Below, piece after piece: positions 18,160 through 26,372 of a stretch of 64,000 bases of DNA. The first letter of the stretch is position 1. Each line of letters starts with the position of its first letter. The DNA lies in the NCBI RefSeq assembly GCF_003003995.1, contig NZ_PVWF01000001.1:62001-126000 (forward strand), written 5' to 3'. The DNA comes from Pleurocapsa sp. CCALA 161. GTDB lineage: Bacteria; Cyanobacteriota; Cyanobacteriia; Cyanobacteriales; Xenococcaceae. Position numbers and translations under genes: made by a program. The notes under the pieces were generated by a model. It saw only the letters and a program-made list of their open reading frames with translations. It searched no databases and was not told the origin of the DNA.

Positions 18160-19104
18160 CTACTGGGGACGAGGAAAAGTTGGTAAATCAACTGCTGCCA
18201 AAGACTGTGGTTTTTTGCTCTGGTTGGTTTTACTTGTTTGAGCCTGAGCAACTTTATTACGAGATGTTGCGGTAGCTGACCAGGTAGCAATTTCCGCTGC
18301 CGTTTTGATAGTTGTGGCCGTGTTCCCAGTTGTCTTTTGGACTTTAGTGAATTGAGACTTATTTTTAGGTAGAGCAATCTTTGGCTCAGGAATAATTGAG
18401 GTTGACCAAGGCTGAATAAAGCGATTATGGGGATAATTTTGGTTACGACTAACAGCTTTTTCTTTACGGGATGCAGCCTCTTGATAGCTTTTTAATTTGG
18501 CTTCTTGTTGCAAAACGCTGTGTTGTTGTTGGCTTAGTTCGTTTTGTAATTTTTGGCTTTCTTGTTCTTTTGTTGCTAATTCAAAAGCTTTTTGATTATA
18601 TTTTTCCTGTAACAGAGTACATTCCCTTTCTAGCTGCGCTGTTTGCTGCAAAGAAAGTTCATGTTGATTAGATACTTGCTTAATGAGCAATTCTTGATTT
18701 TCGATTTGTTGTTGAGAGCCTGCTAATTGCTGCATTAGTAAAGCGACTTGTTCTTGATAGCTTTCCAATTCTTCTGCTTGTCGAGCCAATAACATATCGT
18801 TATTGCGCGACTTTTCAACGTATTTGTTAAACTTATTGTCAATTTCGGCTAATTCTTCTTCAAGACGATTGACCTTTTTGAGCAGCTTACGGTTGTACTC
18901 TCGCAGTTTATGGGCTACTCGTTGCCAATTCATAATTCCAGTCAATGATTCATTTTCGGCTGTAGTTGCTATTTGAGGGGAACAATGTTGTGGCGAATCA
19001 TCATTGCTCATTGTTGATTCACTAACTAATTCTTGGGGATGGTTGGGATGGGAAACTGTAGCTTCAGCATCGCAGGAATTAAAATTTTGGTTGGATTGGT
19101 TCAT
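18160..19104 (-). CDS. coiled-coil protein of unknown function
   Basis: A 314-residue soluble protein. Residues about 60-225 are an almost continuous heptad-like coiled coil rich in Glu, Gln, Leu and Lys. The N-terminal ~55 residues are Asn/Ser/His-rich and probably disordered. The C-terminal ~90 residues are Thr/Lys/Ala-rich and end in LPTFPRPQ. There is no signal peptide or membrane segment. A cytoskeletal or scaffold role is possible, but nothing in the neighbourhood supports a specific one. It is monocistronic, with 241 bp upstream. Confidence 0.65.
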   Translation of the reverse strand: MNQSNQNFNSCDAEATVSHPNHPQELVSESTMSNDDSPQHCSPQIATTAENESLTGIMNWQRVAHKLREYNRKLLKKVNRLEEELAEIDNKFNKYVEKSRNNDMLLARQAEELESYQEQVALLMQQLAGSQQQIENQELLIKQVSNQHELSLQQTAQLERECTLLQEKYNQKAFELATKEQESQKLQNELSQQQHSVLQQEAKLKSYQEAASRKEKAVSRNQNYPHNRFIQPWSTSIIPEPKIALPKNKSQFTKVQKTTGNTATTIKTAAEIATWSATATSRNKVAQAQTSKTNQSKKPQSLAAVDLPTFPRPQ

Positions 19105-19346
19105 AGTTTTGGTACTTTCTATGTATTAATAATAGAGCAATAACTAAATCTAAAGTATGTGCGTATTTTCGCGCAATTAGCTGGTATTAATTATTATTTA
19201 ATTGCATTTAATTGCTTGAGCTGCTAAGAATTGCAAATATATTATAAATATAAAATAAGACGATTTTTCTTTATTTTCTCTTTTGCTTATGCTTTAGATT
19301 TGATTAGATATAGCTTAAACCTTGCGTCAAAAAATGCCAAGGTTTG

Positions 19347-20393
19347 TTAATCTTTGATAATTGTTTCCCTCAATAGTTGTTGATGTATTAAAGCTCGATC
19401 CACTAGTGATTGAATCTTTAAAGCTTCACCTGCTGGCTGCTCTAATTGTGCTAACCAAGTAGCAGTAATTATTTCTGGCTCATGAGGCAGCTCTGTTAGC
19501 TCATATCCTGGCAAACTGAGTTCCGACATTAGTTGGGAAACTTTGGGATCGTAGCTTAAGGCAAAACAGCGACAACCTTCAGCTGCTGCCATAATTAAAC
19601 TATGTAATCGCATACCAATCGCCATATGCACTTCTTTAAATAATCCTTTTAATTGTTGAGGATTGGGAATCGACATGATTGTGCAGTCTTGTGGTATTCT
19701 AACAGCAATTTGTTCGGCGATCGCGCGATCTTGAGCGGGTTGAAAAGGGATTAATAAAATAAAGCAGTTGCTTTTAAGTTGAAAATCCTCAAGAGCCTGA
19801 ATTAAAATCTGAAGTCGGTTGACTGTTAATAAAGGATGAGATCGCAATACCACCGCCACAATTGCTTTATCGGTAGCGGGTAAGGCTGGTGGAGTATCAC
19901 TTTGTAAAGCCCAAACAGGATCGGGGGCAACTATGGGTTCTATCTGCCAATTACTAAGAAGCTCTGCTGAAGCATTGTCTCTCACGCTAATAGCATTACA
20001 GCCCAATAATACCTGTTTAGTTAACCAGCGAGTTAAAGATCTGTTTAAAGGGCCAATTCCCTGCGCCCATGCAATAGTTTTCAAGCCTCTTTGTTGCGCC
20101 AATGCCATCAAACCTGCATAGTAAATTGGGCTGGCAATACTAGTAGCATCCTGCATCAAGCTGCCACCACCCCAAATAAACACATCAGACTGTTGCAGAA
20201 TTTTTAAAAGAGCAAGCGATTTGCGATCGCAACTTGCCACACCATAACTTTTTTTTGTCGCCTGGGGATTACCAGATAAGACAATTGGCTCAACCGCTTC
20301 GGGCAGCATTTGTAACAGTGACACCAATAATGCTTCATCTCCTGCATTACCCATGCCATAATATCCACACAATACTGCTCTAGTAGGACTCAT
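19347..20393 (-). CDS. csaB: polysaccharide pyruvyl transferase CsaB
   Basis: A 348-residue enzyme that transfers a pyruvyl group from phosphoenolpyruvate to a cell-wall polysaccharide; pyruvylated polymer anchors S-layer-homology proteins. Family features are the N-terminal LCGYYGMGNAGDEALL, the VFIWGGGSLMQD segment near residue 72, and the late MRLHSLIMAAAEGCRCFALSYDPKV-type segment (split around 260-285). Length fits CsaB. It is divergent from the dynamin-like GTPase gene, with 125 bp between. Confidence 0.88.
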   Translation of the reverse strand: MSPTRAVLCGYYGMGNAGDEALLVSLLQMLPEAVEPIVLSGNPQATKKSYGVASCDRKSLALLKILQQSDVFIWGGGSLMQDATSIASPIYYAGLMALAQQRGLKTIAWAQGIGPLNRSLTRWLTKQVLLGCNAISVRDNASAELLSNWQIEPIVAPDPVWALQSDTPPALPATDKAIVAVVLRSHPLLTVNRLQILIQALEDFQLKSNCFILLIPFQPAQDRAIAEQIAVRIPQDCTIMSIPNPQQLKGLFKEVHMAIGMRLHSLIMAAAEGCRCFALSYDPKVSQLMSELSLPGYELTELPHEPEIITATWLAQLEQPAGEALKIQSLVDRALIHQQLLRETIIKD

Positions 20394-20518
20394 TTGTTCT
20401 GTTAACTTTGTAGTGTTGAGTTGAAGATAGCATTATCTTTAGCTCTTAACTATTAGCTTTCAGTAAAATTAAAATTTGTATTCTTAAACTTATTATTTAT
20501 AATACTCACTTGCTTACT

Positions 20519-22225
20519 ATGGATAATCTTATTGTCGCTCAGGGGTTGGTTCAAGATCAATCAAGTTTAGACAGTCTTTTAAAACGACTACAGATATTTG
20601 CCACGGAAATTAATAATCAGCAGCTACAGGTAACAATTCGTAATTTACGAGTCAATATTAATGAGCCATTTTTGTTTGTGGTGGTAGGAGAAGTTAAGGC
20701 AGGTAAAAGTAGCTTCGTGAATGCTTTGTTGCAGGCAGATATTTGTAAAACCGCAGCGGATCCTTGCACCGATGTGATTCAACAGCTTGTCTACAGTAAG
20801 GAACAGTTTGAGCAGCCTGTAAGTCAACATTTGCGTAAGATTGGTTTGCCCAACGAGATTCTCAAAACTCTATCGGTAGTGGATACTCCTGGGACAAACA
20901 CCATCGTGGAAAATCATCAGGAAATTACTAAAGATTTTATCCCTAACAGTGATTTGATTTTCTTTGTCTTCTTTGCTAAAAATCCCTATACTCGCAGCGC
21001 TTGGGAATTATTAGACTTTGTCAATAGTGAGTGGCGTAAAAAGGTCGTATTTGTGCTACAACAGGCAGATTTAGCCAAACCAGAAGAATTAGCCAAAAAC
21101 AAGGAAAAACTAGCAGAATTAGCCGTACAAAAGGGCATCGAGTCTCCTGTAGTCTTTGCCACTTCCGTTGAGTGGGAAGTCAGCGGCGAACAAGATCTTA
21201 GTGGATTTAAAGAAGTCAGAAATTATATTCAGCAAACTCTCAAAGATGGCAGCACTAAAAAATTAAAACTTCAGGGAGTAAAGAAAACTAGTGAGCAAAT
21301 TATTGACTTACTGAGAAAAGACTTGGTTATGGTGCAGCATCAACTTATTAAAGATCAGGCAGGTGTCAGCAAGATCAAAACTAAGCTACTGCAAAATAAA
21401 CGACAGTCAGGCTTTGAACTAGAATCTTTGATTAACCGACTGCTCACTAAATACGATCTAATCACCGCCAGAGTTAAAGCAGATTTTCGCGAACAACTAT
21501 CGCTGTTTACTTTAGTAAAAGGCTCATTTGCCGTACTGTTTCGTACCAAAAAATCTGCTCCCACCTGGATGGATGAGCTTAAGCAAAGCTGCGAGAATGA
21601 ACTTAAGAATTCCCTGGGAGAAATATCTCAAGATGGGATTAAACACTTTGTCGGGGGAATTAGAGATTTACTCCAAAGTCTGGTAGATGACTTGCAGGAT
21701 ATCAAAGTCAACCACGTCACTACTAATACCATCACCGTTAACACGATTGAAAGTCGCCAAGAAATAGTTGAGGATGTGCAGCAAAAAGTTGCCACTCTCC
21801 TAGACGATCAAAGTTTCCTGCATTCCATTGAATCAGTTAATGCCAGTGTTGCCCCTAGATTTCTGGGGGGTAGTGCAGCTACCGTTGCGGGTACAGCGAT
21901 CGCTGCCCTGACAGAAATAGTATTATTAGATATTATCGGTACTGCTTTTGCTGGAGTTGGCTTGTTGTTTGCTGGTGGAACTTTAGTTTTGAAAAAGCGC
22001 AAGATTATTAAGCAGTTTGAAGAGAAGCTAGATCATGAAAAAGTCCGTTTTGAAAGTGAGCTATCTGCTAAGTTAACTTCTAAGTTAGATATTATTTACG
22101 AAGAAATCGAACGCAACTTTGCCAACATTTATAGTTACGTTGCCGAAGAAGAGCAAAAGATTATGCCTTTAGTAGAGCAGTTTAAGCAAATTGAGCAAGA
22201 GGCAGCACAATTAACCATCAAGTAA
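20519..22225 (+). CDS. bacterial dynamin-like GTPase
   Basis: A 568-residue membrane-remodelling type GTPase. G1 GEVKAGKS is at residues 57-64, G3 DTPG at 122-125, and a G4-like QQAD at 181-184. The middle and C-terminal parts are long helices, with a hydrophobic hairpin (GTAIAALTEIVLLDIIGTAF... to GGTLVL, about 460-500) serving as the likely paddle or membrane anchor, then a final coiled coil. Proteins of this kind occur in many cyanobacteria and act at cell or thylakoid membranes. ATG at 20519 is preferred to the TTG three codons upstream. Confidence 0.88.
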   Translation: MDNLIVAQGLVQDQSSLDSLLKRLQIFATEINNQQLQVTIRNLRVNINEPFLFVVVGEVKAGKSSFVNALLQADICKTAADPCTDVIQQLVYSKEQFEQPVSQHLRKIGLPNEILKTLSVVDTPGTNTIVENHQEITKDFIPNSDLIFFVFFAKNPYTRSAWELLDFVNSEWRKKVVFVLQQADLAKPEELAKNKEKLAELAVQKGIESPVVFATSVEWEVSGEQDLSGFKEVRNYIQQTLKDGSTKKLKLQGVKKTSEQIIDLLRKDLVMVQHQLIKDQAGVSKIKTKLLQNKRQSGFELESLINRLLTKYDLITARVKADFREQLSLFTLVKGSFAVLFRTKKSAPTWMDELKQSCENELKNSLGEISQDGIKHFVGGIRDLLQSLVDDLQDIKVNHVTTNTITVNTIESRQEIVEDVQQKVATLLDDQSFLHSIESVNASVAPRFLGGSAATVAGTAIAALTEIVLLDIIGTAFAGVGLLFAGGTLVLKKRKIIKQFEEKLDHEKVRFESELSAKLTSKLDIIYEEIERNFANIYSYVAEEEQKIMPLVEQFKQIEQEAAQLTIK

Positions 22226-22357
22226 TCAAGTAATCAATTGCACTGTACCTACTACCCATCAATTAATATTTGACAGACTACTAGTACTGGTTGAGCAAAT
22301 TTAAACTAATAATTTTTGATAGAATCTTAAGACTATCTATACATAGCAACTCCGCCC

Positions 22358-23869
22358 ATGAAATCCGACTATCTGGAGAGGATTCTGAATGCCCGCGTTT
22401 ATGATGTTGCCCAAGAATCTCCCTTAGAATATGCGCCTAATTTGTCAGCTAGGCTAAATAATAAGCTGCTGCTAAAGCGAGAAGATATGCAGTCGGTATT
22501 TTCGTTTAAACTTAGGGGGGCTTACAACAAAATGGCAAAACTGCCCCCAGATGTTCTCCAGCAAGGCGTAATTGCAGCTTCTGCTGGCAATCATGCTCAG
22601 GGTGTAGCTTTAGCTGCCCAGCATTTAGGCACTACGGCAATTATTGTCATGCCTATAACTACTCCCCAGGTAAAGATAGATGCGGTCAAAGCCCGTGGGG
22701 GTCATGTAGTATTGTGGGGAGATACCTATGATGATGCCTGCGCCCATGCCAAGCAACTATGTCAACAGAAGGGTTTGACCTTTATTCATCCTTTTGACGA
22801 TCCTGACGTAATTGCTGGACAAGGAACTATTGGGATGGAGATCTTAAGGCAATATCAGCAACCAATTCACGCTATCTTTGTCGCCATTGGTGGTGGTGGC
22901 TTAATCGGGGGCATTTCAGCATATATCAAGCGATTACGACCCGAAATTAAAATTATTGGGGTTGAGCCTGTAGATGCCGATGCCATGTATCGATCCCTTA
23001 AGGCAGGATACCGTGTTTGTCTACCTAGAGTTGGTTTATTTGCCGATGGGGTAGCAGTACGGGAAGTGGGAGAGGAAACTTTTCGCTTGTGTCAAGACTA
23101 CGTAGACGAGATTATTTTAGTTGATACAGACGATACTTGTGCTGCCATTAAAGATGTGTTTCAGGATACCCGCTCGATCTTAGAGCCTGCTGGAGCATTA
23201 GCGATCGCTGGGGCTAAAGCCTATGTAGAAAGAGAAAATATTACAGGAGAAACTTTAGTGGCGATCGCTTGTGGGGCAAACATGAACTTTGATCGCCTCA
23301 GATTTGTCTCGGAAAGAGCAGAGTTTGGTGAGCGACGCGAGGCAATTTTTGCCGTAACTATTCCTGAAGAAAGGGGCAGCTTTCGCAAATTTTGTGAGTG
23401 TATCGGTAAACGTAATTTGACAGAATTTAACTATCGTATTTCTAACGAACAGAAAGCCTATATTTTTGTGGGTATTCAGATCGAAAATCGCGCCGATGCA
23501 GCCTCCATAGTCGAAACTTTTGTAGCCCAAGGATTTGAAACTATCGATCTCACAGATGACGAACTAGCCAAAATGCACCTGCGTCATATGGTTGGCGGGC
23601 GATCGCCCCTCTCAGAAAACGAACTGCTCTATCGTTTTGAATTTCCCGAACGTCCAGGGGCGTTAATCAAGTTCTTAAGCTGTATGAGTCCTAATTGGAA
23701 CATTAGTCTGTTTCACTATCGCAACAACGGTGCAGATTATGGACGTATTGCAGTAGGAATGCAAGTTCCACCAGAAGAAATGGCTCAATGGCAAAAGTTT
23801 CTCAACTCCATCGGCTATCGCCATTGGGATGAAAGCTCAAACCCTTCCTACAAACTATTTCTTAGCTGA
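22358..23869 (+). CDS. ilvA: threonine ammonia-lyase, biosynthetic
   Basis: Catalyses threonine to 2-oxobutanoate, the first step to isoleucine. It has 503 residues. The PLP lysine is Lys51 in SFKLRGAYNKM, the serine/asparagine loop SAGNHAQGVA is at about 74-83, and the glycine loop AIGGGGLIGG is around 185. The C-terminal half has two ACT-like regulatory repeats (AIFAVTIPEERGSF and LYRFEFPERPGAL starts), as in the isoleucine-inhibited form. ilvC is in this window but 33 kb away, so the pathway genes are scattered, as usual in cyanobacteria. Confidence 0.96.
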   Translation: MKSDYLERILNARVYDVAQESPLEYAPNLSARLNNKLLLKREDMQSVFSFKLRGAYNKMAKLPPDVLQQGVIAASAGNHAQGVALAAQHLGTTAIIVMPITTPQVKIDAVKARGGHVVLWGDTYDDACAHAKQLCQQKGLTFIHPFDDPDVIAGQGTIGMEILRQYQQPIHAIFVAIGGGGLIGGISAYIKRLRPEIKIIGVEPVDADAMYRSLKAGYRVCLPRVGLFADGVAVREVGEETFRLCQDYVDEIILVDTDDTCAAIKDVFQDTRSILEPAGALAIAGAKAYVERENITGETLVAIACGANMNFDRLRFVSERAEFGERREAIFAVTIPEERGSFRKFCECIGKRNLTEFNYRISNEQKAYIFVGIQIENRADAASIVETFVAQGFETIDLTDDELAKMHLRHMVGGRSPLSENELLYRFEFPERPGALIKFLSCMSPNWNISLFHYRNNGADYGRIAVGMQVPPEEMAQWQKFLNSIGYRHWDESSNPSYKLFLS

Positions 23870-23893
23870 TCGCTGATCATTGATCGGTAAATT

Positions 23894-25780
23894 TCATCTT
23901 TTAAGATTGAGGCGATTAAGAATTCGATTAGCAAGTTGTTGAGCAAGAACTGGTTTGATGACTAGATCATTAGCACCACTAGCAAATACTTCCGTGGAAA
24001 TCGAGTCATCACGATGAATACTCAGAAAGAGAACTGGTAACTTACACCAGTATGAATGAGTTCTGAGAACTTTACACAGTTCAATTCCGCTCCGATGAGG
24101 CATTTCTATATCCAGTACGAGTAGATCGGGTGCAACCGCTTGAAGTACATCCCAAAATTGTCGCGGATCGTCTAGGGTAGTAAGTTTAAATCCCCAGGGT
24201 TTCAGTAGAGTTGGTAAGGTTTGCAAAAATTCTATGTCGTCATCGACAATCATAATTTTTTTATCTAGAGATGAATATTGTGCTGCTTTTTGGCAAACAG
24301 TAATGACTTGCTTAGGATTAACTGGCTGGGTAAGATAAAACTTGCCTCCGTGCCGTGCCACGAGTAAACGATCTTCAAAGCGATCGCGATCGGCAATGAC
24401 GATTACTGGTATAGATGGTGTAAGTAGTTTAAATTCTGCAATTAAGCCCAAATACTCTTCTTTAGTAGGTGATTGAGCAGCATCTTCAGCAAAAAATACT
24501 TTGAGTACCACCGCATGGGGAAGTTGTTCCCCTCTGATTTGTTTTTCTTCCAGCCAATGCTTAGCTTTTTCTGGAGTAGAAATTGTCTTGGTACGAATTT
24601 CTCGATCTATTGCTTCAGAACTCAACTGCTCGATAAATTGCTCATCTTCGCCAATGATTAATAGTAAAGGCAAATTATCGGCAAATTTTTGGGATATTTG
24701 CTCAACAATATTTTGTTTGAGGGCCAATTCTTGTCGTAAAGACTCAAATTTATGTGACAGTAGCAGTAATTGATTTGAGTCTTGACTAAAATCCTCTTGG
24801 AGTAATTGTTCTATATCTTTAGCTAATTCAGAAGCTCGGTCTAGGCCAAATTGTCCTAGGTTTCCCGCCAAAGTATGAGCGGTAATAATTGCCGAGAGGC
24901 GATCGCTAATCTCTAGATTGCCCGCATCTAATGCGGCGATTGCTTGAGCTAATATTGCTAACTGTTGTTCTCTTTTGGACTGATGTTTTGACCAAATAGA
25001 AGTTAAAGCGGCAATGTGTTGCGATCGCTTATTTGGTTGCTCAGGAGAAACTGAAGCTGTATTGGGGGTGGTTTGCCGCTCATCTGTACCAACATTATTA
25101 TCTTCAGGAAAAGCTCTCAGACAATAGCCTTGTCCCCTGACAGTGGTAATTAAATTATCAGGAAAGCCCTTTTCCTTTAATTTTTGGCGTAAGCGTCGCA
25201 AATGAGAACGGACTGTGGCGATCGCTGGATATTCCGTAGATGACCAGAGGCGATCAATAATATCTTCAACCGAAAAGACTTCTTGACTATGACGTAAAAA
25301 CAACTCCAGCAATCGGTATTCTTTAGCGGTTAGAAATAACGATTGTCCCTGATAAATAACTTCGCTAGTACAAGGATTTAATTTGAGATCTCCCCAATGC
25401 AAGATAGGTAAAAAATCACAGGTCAATCGACGTAATAAAGCTCGGATACGCGCAGCTAACTCTTCCACATCAAAAGGTTTACAAATATAATCATCTGCCC
25501 CAGCATCAAGACCACGTATTTTATTTTGACTACCACTACGAGAGGTCAACAAGATAATGGGAGTATCATAATCATGAGCGCGAAAACGTTGGCATAACTG
25601 AATTCCATCCAGCTTGGGCAAAGACCAATCGAGGATAATTAAATCATAGGTATAGGTAGAGCCGTAAATCCAGCCTTGTTCCCCATCTGTTGCCACGTCC
25701 AGGGCATAATTTTGTTGGGCAAGAGTTTTGGTCAACAATTCTACTAAAGCTTCATCGTCATCAACTAATAAAATTCTCAT
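23894..25780 (-). CDS. multidomain response regulator: REC - OmpR-type wHTH - HPt - degenerate REC - REC
   Basis: A 628-residue DNA-binding phosphorelay protein. REC1 is residues 1-117 with phospho-acceptor Asp51 and Lys101. The OmpR/PhoB winged helix is ~128-225 (LTAKEYRLLELFLRH, RSHLRRLRQKL, VRGQGYCLRAF). An HPt-like module covers ~265-350, with His302 in AHTLAGNLGQFG. The middle receiver-like domain (~372-497) lacks the acidic pair and Asp-containing strand. REC3 is ~508-628 with Asp557 in LLVLDIEMP and Lys609. It lies 198 bp downstream of a single-REC protein and its kinase on the same strand, so all three probably form one pathway. Confidence 0.9.
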   Translation of the reverse strand: MRILLVDDDEALVELLTKTLAQQNYALDVATDGEQGWIYGSTYTYDLIILDWSLPKLDGIQLCQRFRAHDYDTPIILLTSRSGSQNKIRGLDAGADDYICKPFDVEELAARIRALLRRLTCDFLPILHWGDLKLNPCTSEVIYQGQSLFLTAKEYRLLELFLRHSQEVFSVEDIIDRLWSSTEYPAIATVRSHLRRLRQKLKEKGFPDNLITTVRGQGYCLRAFPEDNNVGTDERQTTPNTASVSPEQPNKRSQHIAALTSIWSKHQSKREQQLAILAQAIAALDAGNLEISDRLSAIITAHTLAGNLGQFGLDRASELAKDIEQLLQEDFSQDSNQLLLLSHKFESLRQELALKQNIVEQISQKFADNLPLLLIIGEDEQFIEQLSSEAIDREIRTKTISTPEKAKHWLEEKQIRGEQLPHAVVLKVFFAEDAAQSPTKEEYLGLIAEFKLLTPSIPVIVIADRDRFEDRLLVARHGGKFYLTQPVNPKQVITVCQKAAQYSSLDKKIMIVDDDIEFLQTLPTLLKPWGFKLTTLDDPRQFWDVLQAVAPDLLVLDIEMPHRSGIELCKVLRTHSYWCKLPVLFLSIHRDDSISTEVFASGANDLVIKPVLAQQLANRILNRLNLKR

Positions 25781-25978
25781 TTTTAAATAATAAATAATAA
25801 GTTTATTTTGATTTTAATTTATTGATTGTTGAAGTCAGAATTTTGATGATTTCCACCTAAGCTTTAATAACTCAAATAGCAAAATCTTCCGTTCTTTGTT
25901 GAATAGTTTTTTCATAGTTAGTCATCTTTAAAATCAAGTTGAGCCACTAAAAATAAATAACTTATTACTTATTACTTA

Positions 25979-26359
25979 TTAAATTTCCCATCTCAATATT
26001 TTGGCTATTTGACTAGCCAGGGTCATAGAATTAAAGGGTTTGGTAATTACATCCACCACACCTAAGCTTTGAAACTGCTTTTTTTCCACAGCTTGGGCTT
26101 TTGCCGTTAAAAAAATAACGGGGATAGTACTAGTTTTGTCGTTGTTTTTGAGGTGTGATAAAGTATCAATGCCGTCCATTCCAGGCATCATGACATCGAG
26201 TAGAATTAGGTCAGGCTGATGGTTTTGAGCCAAATCAATTCCTACCAAACCAGAAGAAGCGATCTCAACTTGCCAACCTGCTTCGATGCTGATGCCCACC
26301 TGAACTACCTCCTGAATCGTTTCTTCATCGTCGATGAGTAAGATATTTTTTTTAGTCAT
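25979..26359 (-). CDS. single-domain response regulator (CheY-like)
   Basis: A 126-residue receiver domain without an output domain. The acidic pair is Asp10-Asp11 (LLIDDEE), the phospho-acceptor is Asp55 (LILLDVMMPG), and the C-terminal Lys is in VITKPFNS. It is 13 bp downstream of the histidine kinase, so co-transcription is nearly certain. It may pass phosphate between the kinase and the HPt of the next gene. Confidence 0.93.
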   Translation of the reverse strand: MTKKNILLIDDEETIQEVVQVGISIEAGWQVEIASSGLVGIDLAQNHQPDLILLDVMMPGMDGIDTLSHLKNNDKTSTIPVIFLTAKAQAVEKKQFQSLGVVDVITKPFNSMTLASQIAKILRWEI

Positions 26360-26372
26360 GGCGATCGCTCTT